Counted from the first letter of the stretch, positions 1 to 8,885 are shown. The stretch is 64,000 nt of DNA from CAIYYO01 sp049299895 (GCA_049299895.1 JBAQYF010000010.1:1-64000), one strand, 5' to 3'. Numbers and translations are program-made. Notes: generated by a model not told the origin, from the sequence alone.

Positions 1-1
1 C

Positions 2-109
2 GAATGCATTTACGAAAAAATAGTGACGCCCGTCGGAAACTCAGCCAAAATAGACTCCCAAAAAAAATACATAGGCAAAAGAGCCTATGTAATAATCCTC
101 AAAGACTAA
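2..109 (+). CDS. C-terminal end of a DUF2080-type transposon-encoded protein (cut by window edge)
   Basis: An open frame enters from the left edge and stops with TAA at 107-109, giving 35 residues. It contains TPVGNSAKI followed by KKYIGKRAYVIIL. This matches, from memory, the C-terminus of the archaeal DUF2080 family (putative transposon-encoded proteins): a swapped-hairpin-like V-G-N-S stretch, then a conserved IGKR-V segment. Such genes sit beside transposases, so a transposon may lie just outside the window. The start is not visible. The surrounding DNA is more AT-rich than the genes from 630 onward. Confidence 0.6.
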   Translation, partial: ECIYEKIVTPVGNSAKIDSQKKYIGKRAYVIILKD

Positions 110-173
110 AGATTATGCAACACAGCATTTTATTTCTCAAAGAGTAGCTGAAGACAAATACAAAGCAGAGATT

Positions 174-620
174 TTGAAAAAACTCAGGGTTCAGACTAAA
201 AAACTGAGCGAATTATTAAGAGGGGATAACGAGAGTTCTATTTTTTACGCAAATGCATTGTCCGACTCGGAAATTAAACCAGAACTATGGGAGAGATACA
301 GAGATTGTAGACAAGAAAGTTTAACTTGCGAATTGAATAATCTCGAAAAATGGATAGAGAGATGTGTGGAAGTTAAAGAAATTGATATTCTTTCTCTACA
401 AAATAATATTTATTCCATTGCAAGAAAATATCGTTATTTTATAGTAGAGTTTCAAGAAATGTTCAAGGACAAAATTTCTGGAAAAGCGAAAAAGTGGTAT
501 GACAACAAAATCGTAGACGAATTTAACATTTTTGTAGAAAAACTTGAGGAGGACACAAGAAAAAATGATATACTACCAAAAGTGCCTTTTCAAAAATTGG
601 ATTATTTTAACAATCCTTAA
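174..620 (+). CDS. Hypothetical protein, AT-rich, start uncertain
   Basis: A 148-residue ORF starting at TTG 174. The frame stays open upstream to about position 96 without an ATG or GTG, so the start is weak and the gene may be a truncated remnant. The product is charged and probably helical, with a run of Lys, Glu and Trp residues and no signal peptide or membrane segment. Codon choice is strongly AT-biased, unlike the GC-richer isoprenoid genes that begin ten bases downstream. I do not recognise the family. The position next to a transposon-associated fragment suggests laterally acquired DNA. Confidence 0.45.
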   Translation: MKKLRVQTKKLSELLRGDNESSIFYANALSDSEIKPELWERYRDCRQESLTCELNNLEKWIERCVEVKEIDILSLQNNIYSIARKYRYFIVEFQEMFKDKISGKAKKWYDNKIVDEFNIFVEKLEEDTRKNDILPKVPFQKLDYFNNP

Positions 621-629
621 GAATAGGTT

Positions 630-1832
630 ATGAATCTTACAAAAGAAGAGCAGGACATGCTCACAGGCAAGCACGGGGAAGGGATCCAGAAGGCAATGGA
701 GATCCTTGTCGCCCTCGGGGAGATATACGGCGCAAGGGACATGGTCCCTATCACGAGTTCCCAGGTTTCCGGGGTAAGCTACAAGAATCTGGGAGATGCC
801 GGCCTGGAGTTCCTGCAGGACTGGGCGGCTAAAGGCGCGCGGGTCATAGTCCCTACTACGCTGAATCCCGCGGGCGTTGACATAGAGTGCTGGAAGGCGC
901 TTGGAATATCTGAGGGATTCGCCAAAAAGCAGAAAGAACTGATCGACGCATACGTCGCGATGGGCATCGCCCCTACGTGCACGTGCGCTCCTTATATGAC
1001 CGGGAATGCGCCAAAGTTCGGCGACCACATCGCCTGGTCCGAGTCCTCGGCCGTTTGCTTTGAGAACTCGGTCATGGGCGCAAGGACCAACCGGGAAGGA
1101 GGGCCTTCTGCTCTTGCAGCCGCCATCGCCGGCTGCACGCCGAGGTACGGCCTGCACCTGGACGCGAACAGGAAGGCATCGCTTGTTGTCGAAGTGGAAT
1201 GCGAATTAAAAGACCACGCGGATTATGGCGCGCTTGGATACGTCATCGGGAAAAAGGCGGGAACGAAGGTCCCGTATTTCTACTTCAAAAAGAACAAAAA
1301 TATCAGATCCGACCATCTTAGAACGCTTGGTGCGACAATGGCCGCCGCAGGCTCGGTCGCCCTGTATCACGTAGACGGCGTCACGCCCGAGGCAAAGAAG
1401 CAGAACATGATACTGTCCTACGCGGAGAGGATGACCGTAAACGACCTTTCAGAAGGATACGACGCCCTGAATTCCAATTCGCAGGATATCGATTTTGTGG
1501 CCATCGGCTGCCCCCATGCGTCCCTTGACGAATTGAAAGAGATAGCTGCGCTCCTGAAGGGAAAGAAGGTTAAAGCGAGCGTCTGGGTTACGACGGCAAG
1601 GAAGATAAGGGAAAAGGCAGCGCCTCTTGTGGAAGAGATCGAGAAGAGCGGCGCGCATGTTGTGAGCGATACCTGCATGATAGTCGCGCCGATAGAAGAG
1701 CTCGGATTCAAAACTATGGCGACGAACGCGGGGAAAGCTGCGTGTTATGCTCCGTCGCACTGCAGATTATCGACAAGATACGGCCCACTTAAGAAATGCA
1801 TCGATGCGGCTGTTTCCGGGAGGTGGGAGTGA
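630..1832 (+). CDS. Phosphomevalonate dehydratase large subunit (aconitase X family)
   Basis: Forms with the next gene an iron-sulfur dehydratase that converts (R)-5-phosphomevalonate to trans-anhydromevalonate 5-phosphate in the archaeal mevalonate pathway. The 400-residue length is normal for the AcnX large subunit. Visible family motifs are TCTCAPYMTGNAP at about 116-128, GARTNREGGPS at 150-160, and cysteines near 349 and 372 that could bind the cluster with those of the first motif. The stop overlaps the small-subunit start by one base. IPK and IPP isomerase follow, which fits mevalonate-pathway use rather than a bacterial hydroxyproline-type AcnX role. ATG 630 is the only sensible start. 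Confidence 0.93.
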   Translation: MNLTKEEQDMLTGKHGEGIQKAMEILVALGEIYGARDMVPITSSQVSGVSYKNLGDAGLEFLQDWAAKGARVIVPTTLNPAGVDIECWKALGISEGFAKKQKELIDAYVAMGIAPTCTCAPYMTGNAPKFGDHIAWSESSAVCFENSVMGARTNREGGPSALAAAIAGCTPRYGLHLDANRKASLVVEVECELKDHADYGALGYVIGKKAGTKVPYFYFKKNKNIRSDHLRTLGATMAAAGSVALYHVDGVTPEAKKQNMILSYAERMTVNDLSEGYDALNSNSQDIDFVAIGCPHASLDELKEIAALLKGKKVKASVWVTTARKIREKAAPLVEEIEKSGAHVVSDTCMIVAPIEELGFKTMATNAGKAACYAPSHCRLSTRYGPLKKCIDAAVSGRWE

Positions 1833-2215
1833 TGGAACAGAAAGGCAGGATCATAATGAAAGGCGCAGCCAGGGGGATTGCCCTTGTATCGAAGACGCCG
1901 GTCTCGTTCTTCGGTTATATCGATCCCAAGACCGGCATTGTGACTGAAAAAGGCCATGAGTTGTTCGGCCAGAGCGTCTCGGGAAAAATACTCGTCTTCC
2001 CGTACGGCAAGGGGTCTACAGTCGGCTCATACGCTCTGTATAGGATGAAGAAGGAGGGAAGCGCCCCGTTAGGAATCATCAACGCAGAATGCGAACCCAT
2101 TGTAGCAGTGGGTGCCATCATATCCGACATCCCGTGCGTCGATAAGATAGATATTACGAAGATTGCCACGGGTAATACCGTCGGGATCATTGACGGAATA
2201 GTAACGATCGGATAG
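1832..2215 (+). CDS. Phosphomevalonate dehydratase small subunit (swivel domain, DUF126)
   Basis: A 127-residue swivelling domain that closes over the active site of the large subunit. I chose ATG 1832, which overlaps the preceding TGA (TGATG) and has a strong GGAGGTGGGAG ribosome site just upstream. The in-frame ATG at 1796 lies inside the large subunit and has no such site. The segment APLGIINAECEPIVAVG near the middle is typical of the family. Large and small subunits are separate genes here, as in other archaea. A T-rich stretch (2220-2230) follows, so the next gene may have additional initiation. Confidence 0.92.
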   Translation: MEQKGRIIMKGAARGIALVSKTPVSFFGYIDPKTGIVTEKGHELFGQSVSGKILVFPYGKGSTVGSYALYRMKKEGSAPLGIINAECEPIVAVGAIISDIPCVDKIDITKIATGNTVGIIDGIVTIG

Positions 2216-2258
2216 CCTCATTTTTTTATTCTCGCGTGGACCATTATTAACCTGTAGA

Positions 2259-3071
2259 ATGAAGAAAAAACAACTGATCATAGTAAAACTGGGCGGCTCT
2301 GCGATAACGGCGAAAGACGACAGCAGGCCTGAAGTGAATGCTTCGAACCTGGAGAGACTGGCAGGAGAGATGGCACAGGCCCGTAAAGAGGTTGATTTCT
2401 CCTTGTTCGTCGTCCACGGAGCAGGTCCTTTCGGCCATGTTCCTGCAAAGAGGCATGAATTGAATTCCGGGCTAAAGAGCGCGGAGCAGGTGATGGGCGT
2501 ATCCGAGACCCATCACTCCATGGAGGAACTGGATTATGCCGTTGTCGGCGCCCTGCGGAAAAAAGGGATTCCCGCGATCGCCTTGCAGCCTTCTGCGGGG
2601 GGTATCCTGAAGAACGGAAAATTAGTCAGGTTCCCAATCGAAGTCATTGAAAAGATGCTTGGGATAGGCCTTGTGCCGGTCTCCTACGGAGACGTTCTCA
2701 TGGACGAGGTCAAAGGGGTGAACATCCTTTCCGGGGACCACCTGGTGCCGTATCTTGCAGAGAAATTGAAGGCTGACAGGGTGCTGCTGGTCGCCGACGT
2801 TCCAGGCATATTCGACGCAGACCCGAAGAAGGATAAAGACGCAAAGATAATAAAAGAGCTTGGGCGTAAGAGCATCCACCGGATTAAGGAGATAGGCTCT
2901 GCAAAAGGGACGGACGTTACGGGGGGCATGAAGGGGAAGCTTGACGAATTATTGCATCTTGCAGACAACGGGATCGAGTCCGAGGTATTAAGCGGATTTG
3001 TTCCCGGCGACCTGAAGCGGGCGCTTCTAGGCGTGCGCGGCATCGGGACTATAATAAAGAAGGATTCATAA
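2259..3071 (+). CDS. ipk: Isopentenyl phosphate kinase
   Basis: Phosphorylates isopentenyl phosphate to IPP with ATP, the last kinase step of the archaeal mevalonate route. It is a 270-residue amino-acid-kinase fold protein. The N-terminal VKLGGSAIT (9-17) binds ATP phosphates, and HGAGPFGH (53-60) supplies His60, the residue known to be catalytic in this family. GDVLMD and DVPGIFDADP are further nucleotide and substrate loops. It lies 43 bases after the dehydratase subunits and 12 bases before IPP isomerase. Fosfomycin-resistance kinases share the fold, but the His and the operon favour IPK. Confidence 0.95.
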   Translation: MKKKQLIIVKLGGSAITAKDDSRPEVNASNLERLAGEMAQARKEVDFSLFVVHGAGPFGHVPAKRHELNSGLKSAEQVMGVSETHHSMEELDYAVVGALRKKGIPAIALQPSAGGILKNGKLVRFPIEVIEKMLGIGLVPVSYGDVLMDEVKGVNILSGDHLVPYLAEKLKADRVLLVADVPGIFDADPKKDKDAKIIKELGRKSIHRIKEIGSAKGTDVTGGMKGKLDELLHLADNGIESEVLSGFVPGDLKRALLGVRGIGTIIKKDS

Positions 3072-3083
3072 GGATAACCGAAC

Positions 3084-4082
3084 ATGAAAATCAAGGACCG
3101 GAAGCTTGACCATCTGAGGATCTGCATAGAGGAGAACGTGGAGTCTGGAAAAACAGGTCTGGACGATATAAGCCTCATCCATAAAGCTCTCCCGGAGATA
3201 GATTTCAATGTAATCGACACGAGCGTAAAATTCCTCGGAAAGACCCTCAAGTATCCTATAATATTCGAGGCCATGACCGGCGGAGTAGACGAGGCTTCGC
3301 GGATAAACAAGGACGTTGCATCCGTCGCGCAGGAATACGGCCTGGGTTTCGGGGTGGGCAGCCAGCGGGCGGGAATAGAGGACTCGGCTCTTGAAGAGAC
3401 ATTCAGGGTGAGGGATGTTGCGCCCGACGTGTTATTGATAGCCAATATCGGCGCAGTTCAGCTCAATTACGGATACGGCGTAAAGGAGTGTGAAAAGGCG
3501 GTCCGCATGATAGGCGCAGACGCCCTTGCGCTGCACTTGAACCCGCTGCAGGAAGCGGTGCAACCGGAGGGGAACAGGGATTTTTCCGGCCTTACAAAGA
3601 AGATAAACGATGTATCAAAGAAGCTCTCCTGCCCGGTTATCGCAAAGGAGACCGGCTGCGGGATATCCGGGGACACTGCCAGGGCATTGAACGTTTCCGC
3701 ATTCGACGTCGCAGGATTCGGGGGGACTTCCTGGAGCCTCGTTGAAAGCCACAGGTCCGCGGGCGTCGAAAAAGAGATCGGGAAGACCTTTTCTTCCTGG
3801 GGGATACCGACGGCCCAATCGATAATGGAGGTTGTGCCGACAGGTAAACCGGTTATCGCTTCGGGGGGGATACGCACAGGCATAGACGCCGCAAAATCAC
3901 TTGCCCTCGGCGCGCAGTGCGTCGGCATGGCTCAGCCGATACTGACGGCCTGGTCGGTTGACGGAAAGAAGGGAGTGCGGGATTTCCTTGACGTTTTCAT
4001 ATACGAACTGAAGATATGCATGTTCCTGACAGGCTCGCGCAACGCAAAGGAGCTTAGAGGGAAGACATTCGAGCGACATTGA
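3084..4082 (+). CDS. fni: Type 2 isopentenyl-diphosphate isomerase
   Basis: FMN- and NAD(P)H-dependent TIM-barrel enzyme interconverting IPP and DMAPP. The 332-residue length is normal. Visible motifs: FEAMTGG at 61-67, GVGSQRAG near 90-97, HLNPLQEAVQPEG at 151-163 (with the conserved Asn, Gln and Glu of the active site and Mg site), and ASGGIRTG near 260 for flavin phosphate. It supplies the allylic primer for the isoprenoids made by the upstream enzymes. Its TGA overlaps the TTG start of the next gene, so the two are probably translationally coupled. Confidence 0.95.
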   Translation: MKIKDRKLDHLRICIEENVESGKTGLDDISLIHKALPEIDFNVIDTSVKFLGKTLKYPIIFEAMTGGVDEASRINKDVASVAQEYGLGFGVGSQRAGIEDSALEETFRVRDVAPDVLLIANIGAVQLNYGYGVKECEKAVRMIGADALALHLNPLQEAVQPEGNRDFSGLTKKINDVSKKLSCPVIAKETGCGISGDTARALNVSAFDVAGFGGTSWSLVESHRSAGVEKEIGKTFSSWGIPTAQSIMEVVPTGKPVIASGGIRTGIDAAKSLALGAQCVGMAQPILTAWSVDGKKGVRDFLDVFIYELKICMFLTGSRNAKELRGKTFERH

Positions 4083-5347
4083 AACTCCCGGGATGGCTGG
4101 TTGGCAGGTTCAAAGGAAAAGGGGATCACGCCGAATACAGCCTTGAAGAGCTCGACGCGATCCTAAGGGCTGATTGCGCGAAGATAAAGGAAGAGGATTA
4201 TGCCGGGGCTGCGCCCGTTCTGAAAGACATATACGAAAGCTTTGAAAACATGCGGCGCATGGCACTGGAGATAAAAGAGCTTGAATGCCCGGATGATCTC
4301 AACCCCAGGATAAAAACCGTTATCCGCACGGCTAAACCCGAATACGTCCGCGAAGTGCTTGAAGCGCTCAAAGAGAATGGACGGGGAGCAAAAAAGGACC
4401 TGCAGGCAGAGAAAAAGGCCATCGGGGAAACGATGGACATGCTGGCAAAAGCCGTGATGGGACCTGGCAAGTATCTGCACATGGCTTACGCAGAAGACAT
4501 AGACAGGGTAAGAAAGGAACTGAAAAACCTCGCGGTGAAGAAAAAAGAGCTGGAAGAAACGTCAGGGGGAGAAAACGACGCCTGGGACTTGTCAAATGAG
4601 ATAGCAATCCTAAGAGAGCGCCTGATGCACAGAGATTCCCTGGAAAAAGAAAGGGATGACACCGAAAAGAAACTGGAAGCATTGAAAGAAGAGGAAAGAA
4701 CCCTTGCCCGGGAAGAAAGCCTGATAGAAGAGGGAAGCGATTATCAGGAATTCCTCGGGAAGAAAGAGGCGCTCCAAAAGATAGAATGCGTAAAGGAGGA
4801 AAAAGAGAACCAGGTTTATAACCTGCTCACGCCCCTCAAGAGGCCGCTGAAGATCCTGCGCAAATCCCTGGAGGATAAAGGGAAGATTGATTCGTCCCTG
4901 AAAGAGATGGAAAGGATCGCAGACGACCCTGTTTACTCGTTTTGTTCTGAAGGATCAATGAATCTCCCGATGCTTTTAACCGCCCTGAAGAGGGACATAG
5001 ACGGGAACCCTGACATTAAAGCGGAAGAAAAGAGCAGGGTCAGACATAAGATATCCGCTATCGAGGGAGCAAACCTGGAAAAGATGCGCGAAGAAATAAT
5101 ATCTTTTAGGAAGCATGCTGCGGAGTTATCGGATGCTATCGGCGGCGCTCCCATCCAAAAGATAAGAGCTGAGAATATAAAAGAGCTTGAAAGGATACAT
5201 AGGGATCTGTCCCATGCGGGGGATGAGGTCTCCCGGATAGGGAAGAAAATAGAAAAGGACTCGGAAGAAATAGAGAGCTTAAAGCAGGAACTGGAGAAAC
5301 GAGCAGGTGCGCTGAAAAACATGAGGATATCGGTCCGGCTCGCATAA
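4079..5347 (+). CDS. Unknown coiled-coil protein at the end of the mevalonate operon
   Basis: A 422-residue soluble protein beginning at TTG 4079, which overlaps the fni stop as TTGA. From about residue 95 to the C-terminus it is dominated by Lys/Glu-rich heptad-like sequence with short breaks, so a long coiled coil is likely. The N-terminal 90 residues look like a small helical domain. There is no membrane segment and no nucleotide-binding motif. I do not recognise a named family. The operon position suggests a link to isoprenoid or lipid supply, but coiled-coil proteins of this kind could equally be structural. Confidence 0.8.
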   Translation: MKLPGWLVGRFKGKGDHAEYSLEELDAILRADCAKIKEEDYAGAAPVLKDIYESFENMRRMALEIKELECPDDLNPRIKTVIRTAKPEYVREVLEALKENGRGAKKDLQAEKKAIGETMDMLAKAVMGPGKYLHMAYAEDIDRVRKELKNLAVKKKELEETSGGENDAWDLSNEIAILRERLMHRDSLEKERDDTEKKLEALKEEERTLAREESLIEEGSDYQEFLGKKEALQKIECVKEEKENQVYNLLTPLKRPLKILRKSLEDKGKIDSSLKEMERIADDPVYSFCSEGSMNLPMLLTALKRDIDGNPDIKAEEKSRVRHKISAIEGANLEKMREEIISFRKHAAELSDAIGGAPIQKIRAENIKELERIHRDLSHAGDEVSRIGKKIEKDSEEIESLKQELEKRAGALKNMRISVRLA

Positions 5348-5401
5348 TCCGCAGATTAATATACGGCATATTATAATTATTAACGATAATGGTTAACGAT
5401 A

Positions 5402-7708
5402 ATGGATGACAAGAAATCCCTCAAAGACCTCCTTGCAGTAAAAAAGGAAGTAGGAGAAGATGACAAGGGAGTAAAAGCCCTTATAGGCGAAGAGGAAAAA
5501 GCGCTTGACGGCTTCATCGAAAAGACAAAGGACAAGCTGGACGTGAACAACTGGCTGAAGAAGGCCCGTGCTCACGAGGCTGTGAACGATTTTCAGAAAG
5601 CGCTTGAATCGTATCTGAAGTTCATAGAGGGGAAACTGGAGTTCATCAGCACGGACCCCAACGCCACTCTGAACACATACCTGGGGATGGTCGTCTATTA
5701 CCTGAAAGTAGCTGAATGCTACGAGAGAGTAACCCACACCAGCGCCGGCGGCAAAGCAAAGGACGCGGAGAATGCGGGCAGGTATTACGTCAAGTCGGCC
5801 GAGATGTTCGTAGAAATGGAGAAATACGACGACGCGCAGAAACATTACGAGAATGCCGCCCGGTGCTTCTCCGAGGCTGAGAACTACAGCCTGGCCGCGG
5901 GAGCCTTCATGGACGACGCATTCATGAATTACAAGACAGGGAACAGGATGATATCCACCGCAGCATTCATAAAAGCCGCGGAGTTCTATGAAAAAGCGGA
6001 GGATTACGCCAACTCGTCCAAGGCATACCTGAAGGCCGCAGATCTGAACCTAGACATAAAGGATATCTACGGGGCCATGAGCAGCTACAAGAAGGCAGCC
6101 GAATGCTACGACAAACTAAACAAGCCTGCTGAGGCCATACAATATTATATCAAGTCCGCAGAGCTTTCTTCCACGGTCGAGAGATACACTGAGGTAGCCG
6201 AAAGATACGTAGCGGTTGCGAACGCCTATGAGAAGATGGAAAACTACCAGGACGCCGTTTTCTATCACCTCAGGGCGGCCGAGCTCAATAAAGGAAACGA
6301 CGACCTTGCGGCGTCATACAACTACGACAACATGGCAAGATGCTACGTTAAGACAGAAGAATACGACAAGGCCGTAGAATATCTTATGAGGTCCACGCAG
6401 ATGAGGGCCAACATAAAAAAATATGCCGAAGCTTCCGCATCTTCATACGACATAGCGCAGATCTACGAAAGGACCGGGAAAATGGAGGAAGCCGCCGGCT
6501 ATTATTTCCAATACGCCGAATACGGGGCTTCCGCCAAACTGAAAGAGGCCAAAGACGGGTACGGAAAGGCCGCAAAATTATTCGAGCAGATGGCAAAGAA
6601 GAAGCTGGACGAAGGAAACCCGGACAAAGCGGTGGAAAACTACCTGGAAGCGACCAAGGGATTCGACAAGGTGGGGGAAACGAAGACCTCCGCGGACATC
6701 TATTACAAGATGGCCCAGATGGAGTACACGAGGAACTACGACAACGCAATAAAATATTATCTGGAAGCTGCGAACAGGTACACGAAGGTTGGAGACGACA
6801 CAAGCGCCGCGACCGCATACGTCTTTGCGAAAGACTACCTGAACGCAGCCAGGCACTACTCTTACTATGCAACGGAGCAATTGAGCAAGAACCAGTTCTT
6901 CTACGCCGGAGACGGCTGGAGAAAAGCGGGGGACGCCTACAGGAGGCTAAAGAAGAACTGGGACATGAAAGAAGCGTACGGCAAAGCCATACACGATTAT
7001 TCCCAGTATCTGCAGAACGCCGAGTACATCAAGTCGACAGACCCCGAGATGAACGTTGGGAACGCGGAAAAAAAGATCGCCGAGTGCTTTATCGAAACTG
7101 AGGAGAGCCCGAAAGCAAAAGAGCACATGGACAAGGCGCTTGCATATTTCAGGGAGAACAAAGACTCAAGACAGATACAGGCAGTAGAAGCCCTTTCAAG
7201 GATAATAGACGCAGACCTAAGCCTCAAGATAGGGGATTACGACAACACATACAAGATATTGAACGAGGCGGTAGTCCTGCTGGAAAAAGCCCACAACGAA
7301 GGAAAATGGCCCCCCGAGTACGCCGAGTTCCTGGAACACAACAAAGCAAAGGCGCAGGAGATACTCCAGAAGATAGACGTGAAACCCGAGATAGAGATGT
7401 CGGTGGACATGCCCAGGGAGGCGATGAAGATCGGAACGATCATTCTGCGCGGAAGGATAACGAACAAAAGCAAATACAAGATAAACAATGTGTTCTTCCT
7501 CCCGAATCTGCCATATGAACTGTCTTTGACAAAAGAATTCGAGGAAATACCCGAGATGAACCCCGGGGACACAATCGAATTTGTCATAGAAGCAAAAACG
7601 GATCTTGCAAAGACATACAACTTCGCGCCCATGGAAGTCCTCTACAAGGACAAGGACGGGAACAGGTACATGAAGGCGAGCAATGAGATACTCCTGGAGA
7701 TAAAGTGA
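5402..7708 (+). CDS. Long tetratricopeptide-repeat protein with C-terminal beta domain
   Basis: A 768-residue protein. From about residue 45 to 600 it consists of helical pairs with the TPR spacing: repeated Y..AA..Y.....Y..A forms such as SYKKAAECYDKL, with A at positions 8 and 20 of many units. Residues from about 660 onward form a different, beta-rich domain (RGRITNKSKYKINNV) resembling Ig-like cytoplasmic domains. There is no signal peptide. It is followed after 58 bases by a MoxR ATPase in the same direction with similar codon use, so it is probably an adaptor or client scaffold for that ATPase. Function otherwise unknown. A short direct repeat precedes the ATG. Confidence 0.88.
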   Translation: MDDKKSLKDLLAVKKEVGEDDKGVKALIGEEEKALDGFIEKTKDKLDVNNWLKKARAHEAVNDFQKALESYLKFIEGKLEFISTDPNATLNTYLGMVVYYLKVAECYERVTHTSAGGKAKDAENAGRYYVKSAEMFVEMEKYDDAQKHYENAARCFSEAENYSLAAGAFMDDAFMNYKTGNRMISTAAFIKAAEFYEKAEDYANSSKAYLKAADLNLDIKDIYGAMSSYKKAAECYDKLNKPAEAIQYYIKSAELSSTVERYTEVAERYVAVANAYEKMENYQDAVFYHLRAAELNKGNDDLAASYNYDNMARCYVKTEEYDKAVEYLMRSTQMRANIKKYAEASASSYDIAQIYERTGKMEEAAGYYFQYAEYGASAKLKEAKDGYGKAAKLFEQMAKKKLDEGNPDKAVENYLEATKGFDKVGETKTSADIYYKMAQMEYTRNYDNAIKYYLEAANRYTKVGDDTSAATAYVFAKDYLNAARHYSYYATEQLSKNQFFYAGDGWRKAGDAYRRLKKNWDMKEAYGKAIHDYSQYLQNAEYIKSTDPEMNVGNAEKKIAECFIETEESPKAKEHMDKALAYFRENKDSRQIQAVEALSRIIDADLSLKIGDYDNTYKILNEAVVLLEKAHNEGKWPPEYAEFLEHNKAKAQEILQKIDVKPEIEMSVDMPREAMKIGTIILRGRITNKSKYKINNVFFLPNLPYELSLTKEFEEIPEMNPGDTIEFVIEAKTDLAKTYNFAPMEVLYKDKDGNRYMKASNEILLEIK

Positions 7709-7766
7709 AAGATTAAATATCCCTTTTTCTATAGTAGTATACAGAGAGTTAGGGAGTATTGACAGA

Positions 7767-8792
7767 ATGACAGAGACAGACGAAGCACAACCTGGAGCAG
7801 GGATCCCTGCCGCTAAACCGTTCACGGGAGAACCTCCGGCGGCAACTGCATTGAGGAAGGACAAAGACGTATACCAGCAGATATCCAGGTTATACGACGA
7901 GATACGAAAAAAGATAGTAGGATACGACGAGATCATAGAATGCGTGCTGATAGGCTTCCTCTGCGACGGGCACGTGCTCCTGGAAAGCGTTCCCGGGATG
8001 GGCAAGACCATGCTCACAAAGAGCATATCGGACGCAATGGACATGGACTTCAAAAGGATCCAGGGAACGGCGGACCTCTTGTCCACTGACATAACGGGAA
8101 AAATAACCTACGACGAAGAGACCAAAAGAAACGTATTTATAAGAGGACCCGTCTTCACAAACATCCTTCTGATGGACGAGATAAACAGGGCGCCGCCCAT
8201 GTCGCAGTCCGCGCTCCTGGAGGTCATGGAAGAAAAAAGAGTAACCGTCGGCGGCGTAACATACGAACTGCCCAAACCGTTCATCGTGCTTGCAACGGAA
8301 AACCCCCTGGAACAAAAAGGGGTATTCCCGCTACCGGAAGCGCAGAAGGACAGATTCCTGTTCAAGGTCATGATGATGTACCTCACAAAGGAGGAGGAAA
8401 CGGCTATAGTCAAGACCAAATTCAAAGAAGGAAAAGTAGAAAGGATACTAACGCCCCCGGAGATCCTGATCATGAGAAAAGAAGCATTCGAAAGCGCATA
8501 CATGAGTGACTCCATGATAGAATACGCAGTCCGAATCGTAGATGAGACAAGAAAGAGAAAAGAGCTTCAGACAGGAGCATCCCCCAGGGCATCTATCGGA
8601 TTCATGAAAGCCGCCAAAGCCAAAGTATTCCTCGAAGGAAGAGAGAACGTGACGGCAGCGGACATAAAGAAACTCGCTTATCCGATTCTCAGGCACAGGA
8701 TAATACTCAACCCGGAGTACGTGGAGATGCGCGTAACGCCGGACGACATAATAAGAAAGATACTGGAGAAGATAGACGCGCCTATAATGTAA
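7767..8792 (+). CDS. MoxR-family AAA+ ATPase
   Basis: A 341-residue AAA+ ATPase of the MoxR branch, which acts as a chaperone in maturation of protein complexes. Walker A is VPGMGKT at 75-81, Walker B LLMDEIN at 134-140 and sensor 1 ATENPLEQKG near 177-186. The C-terminal lid follows. MoxR proteins usually neighbour DUF58 and von Willebrand A proteins. None is visible here, and the gene instead follows a TPR protein. The N-terminal 30 residues are Pro/Ala-rich and probably disordered. The start at ATG 7767 has GGGAG about 12 bases upstream. Confidence 0.93.
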   Translation: MTETDEAQPGAGIPAAKPFTGEPPAATALRKDKDVYQQISRLYDEIRKKIVGYDEIIECVLIGFLCDGHVLLESVPGMGKTMLTKSISDAMDMDFKRIQGTADLLSTDITGKITYDEETKRNVFIRGPVFTNILLMDEINRAPPMSQSALLEVMEEKRVTVGGVTYELPKPFIVLATENPLEQKGVFPLPEAQKDRFLFKVMMMYLTKEEETAIVKTKFKEGKVERILTPPEILIMRKEAFESAYMSDSMIEYAVRIVDETRKRKELQTGASPRASIGFMKAAKAKVFLEGRENVTAADIKKLAYPILRHRIILNPEYVEMRVTPDDIIRKILEKIDAPIM

Positions 8793-8818
8793 GTACCCGC
8801 CCTCAAGGGATGCTTCAC

Positions 8819-8856
8819 CCCCAAAAGTGTAAGGGCATGCTGGCGTCACCGGCAAA
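8819..8856 (+). repeat. Dispersed hairpin repeat, copy 1
   Basis: A 38-base segment running from CCCCAAAAGTG to GGCAAA. A second copy lies on the minus strand at 47688-47726, with about 35 of 39 aligned positions identical and one gap. The core GCTGG-CGTCA-CCGGC can fold into a five-pair stem. The only core difference between the copies is G versus A, which keeps pairing as G-U versus A-U. This copy is intergenic, just after the moxR stop and before a convergent terminator hairpin. Confidence 0.7.
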
Positions 8857-8861
8857 AAAAC

Positions 8862-8884
8862 ATGCGCCACCTACGATGGCGCAT
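8862..8884. terminator. Convergent-gene hairpin between moxR and DUF357
   Basis: A perfect inverted repeat ATGCGCCA / TGGCGCAT (arms 8862-8869 and 8877-8884, seven-base loop). Seven A residues precede it and TATTTTT follows shortly after, so either strand has a U-run near the stem. It sits exactly between two convergent genes. Archaeal termination depends mainly on the U-run. Confidence 0.55.
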
Positions 8885-8885
8885 A

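Noticed and set aside
5383..5404. Direct repeat TTAACGATAATGG before the TPR gene as a regulatory element
   Set aside because: Only two copies partly formed by the start codon context, with no palindrome or comparable site elsewhere.
5402..7708. TPR gene periodicity considered as a tandem DNA repeat
   Set aside because: The periodicity is at protein level. Nucleotide copies are too diverged to be called a repeat array.
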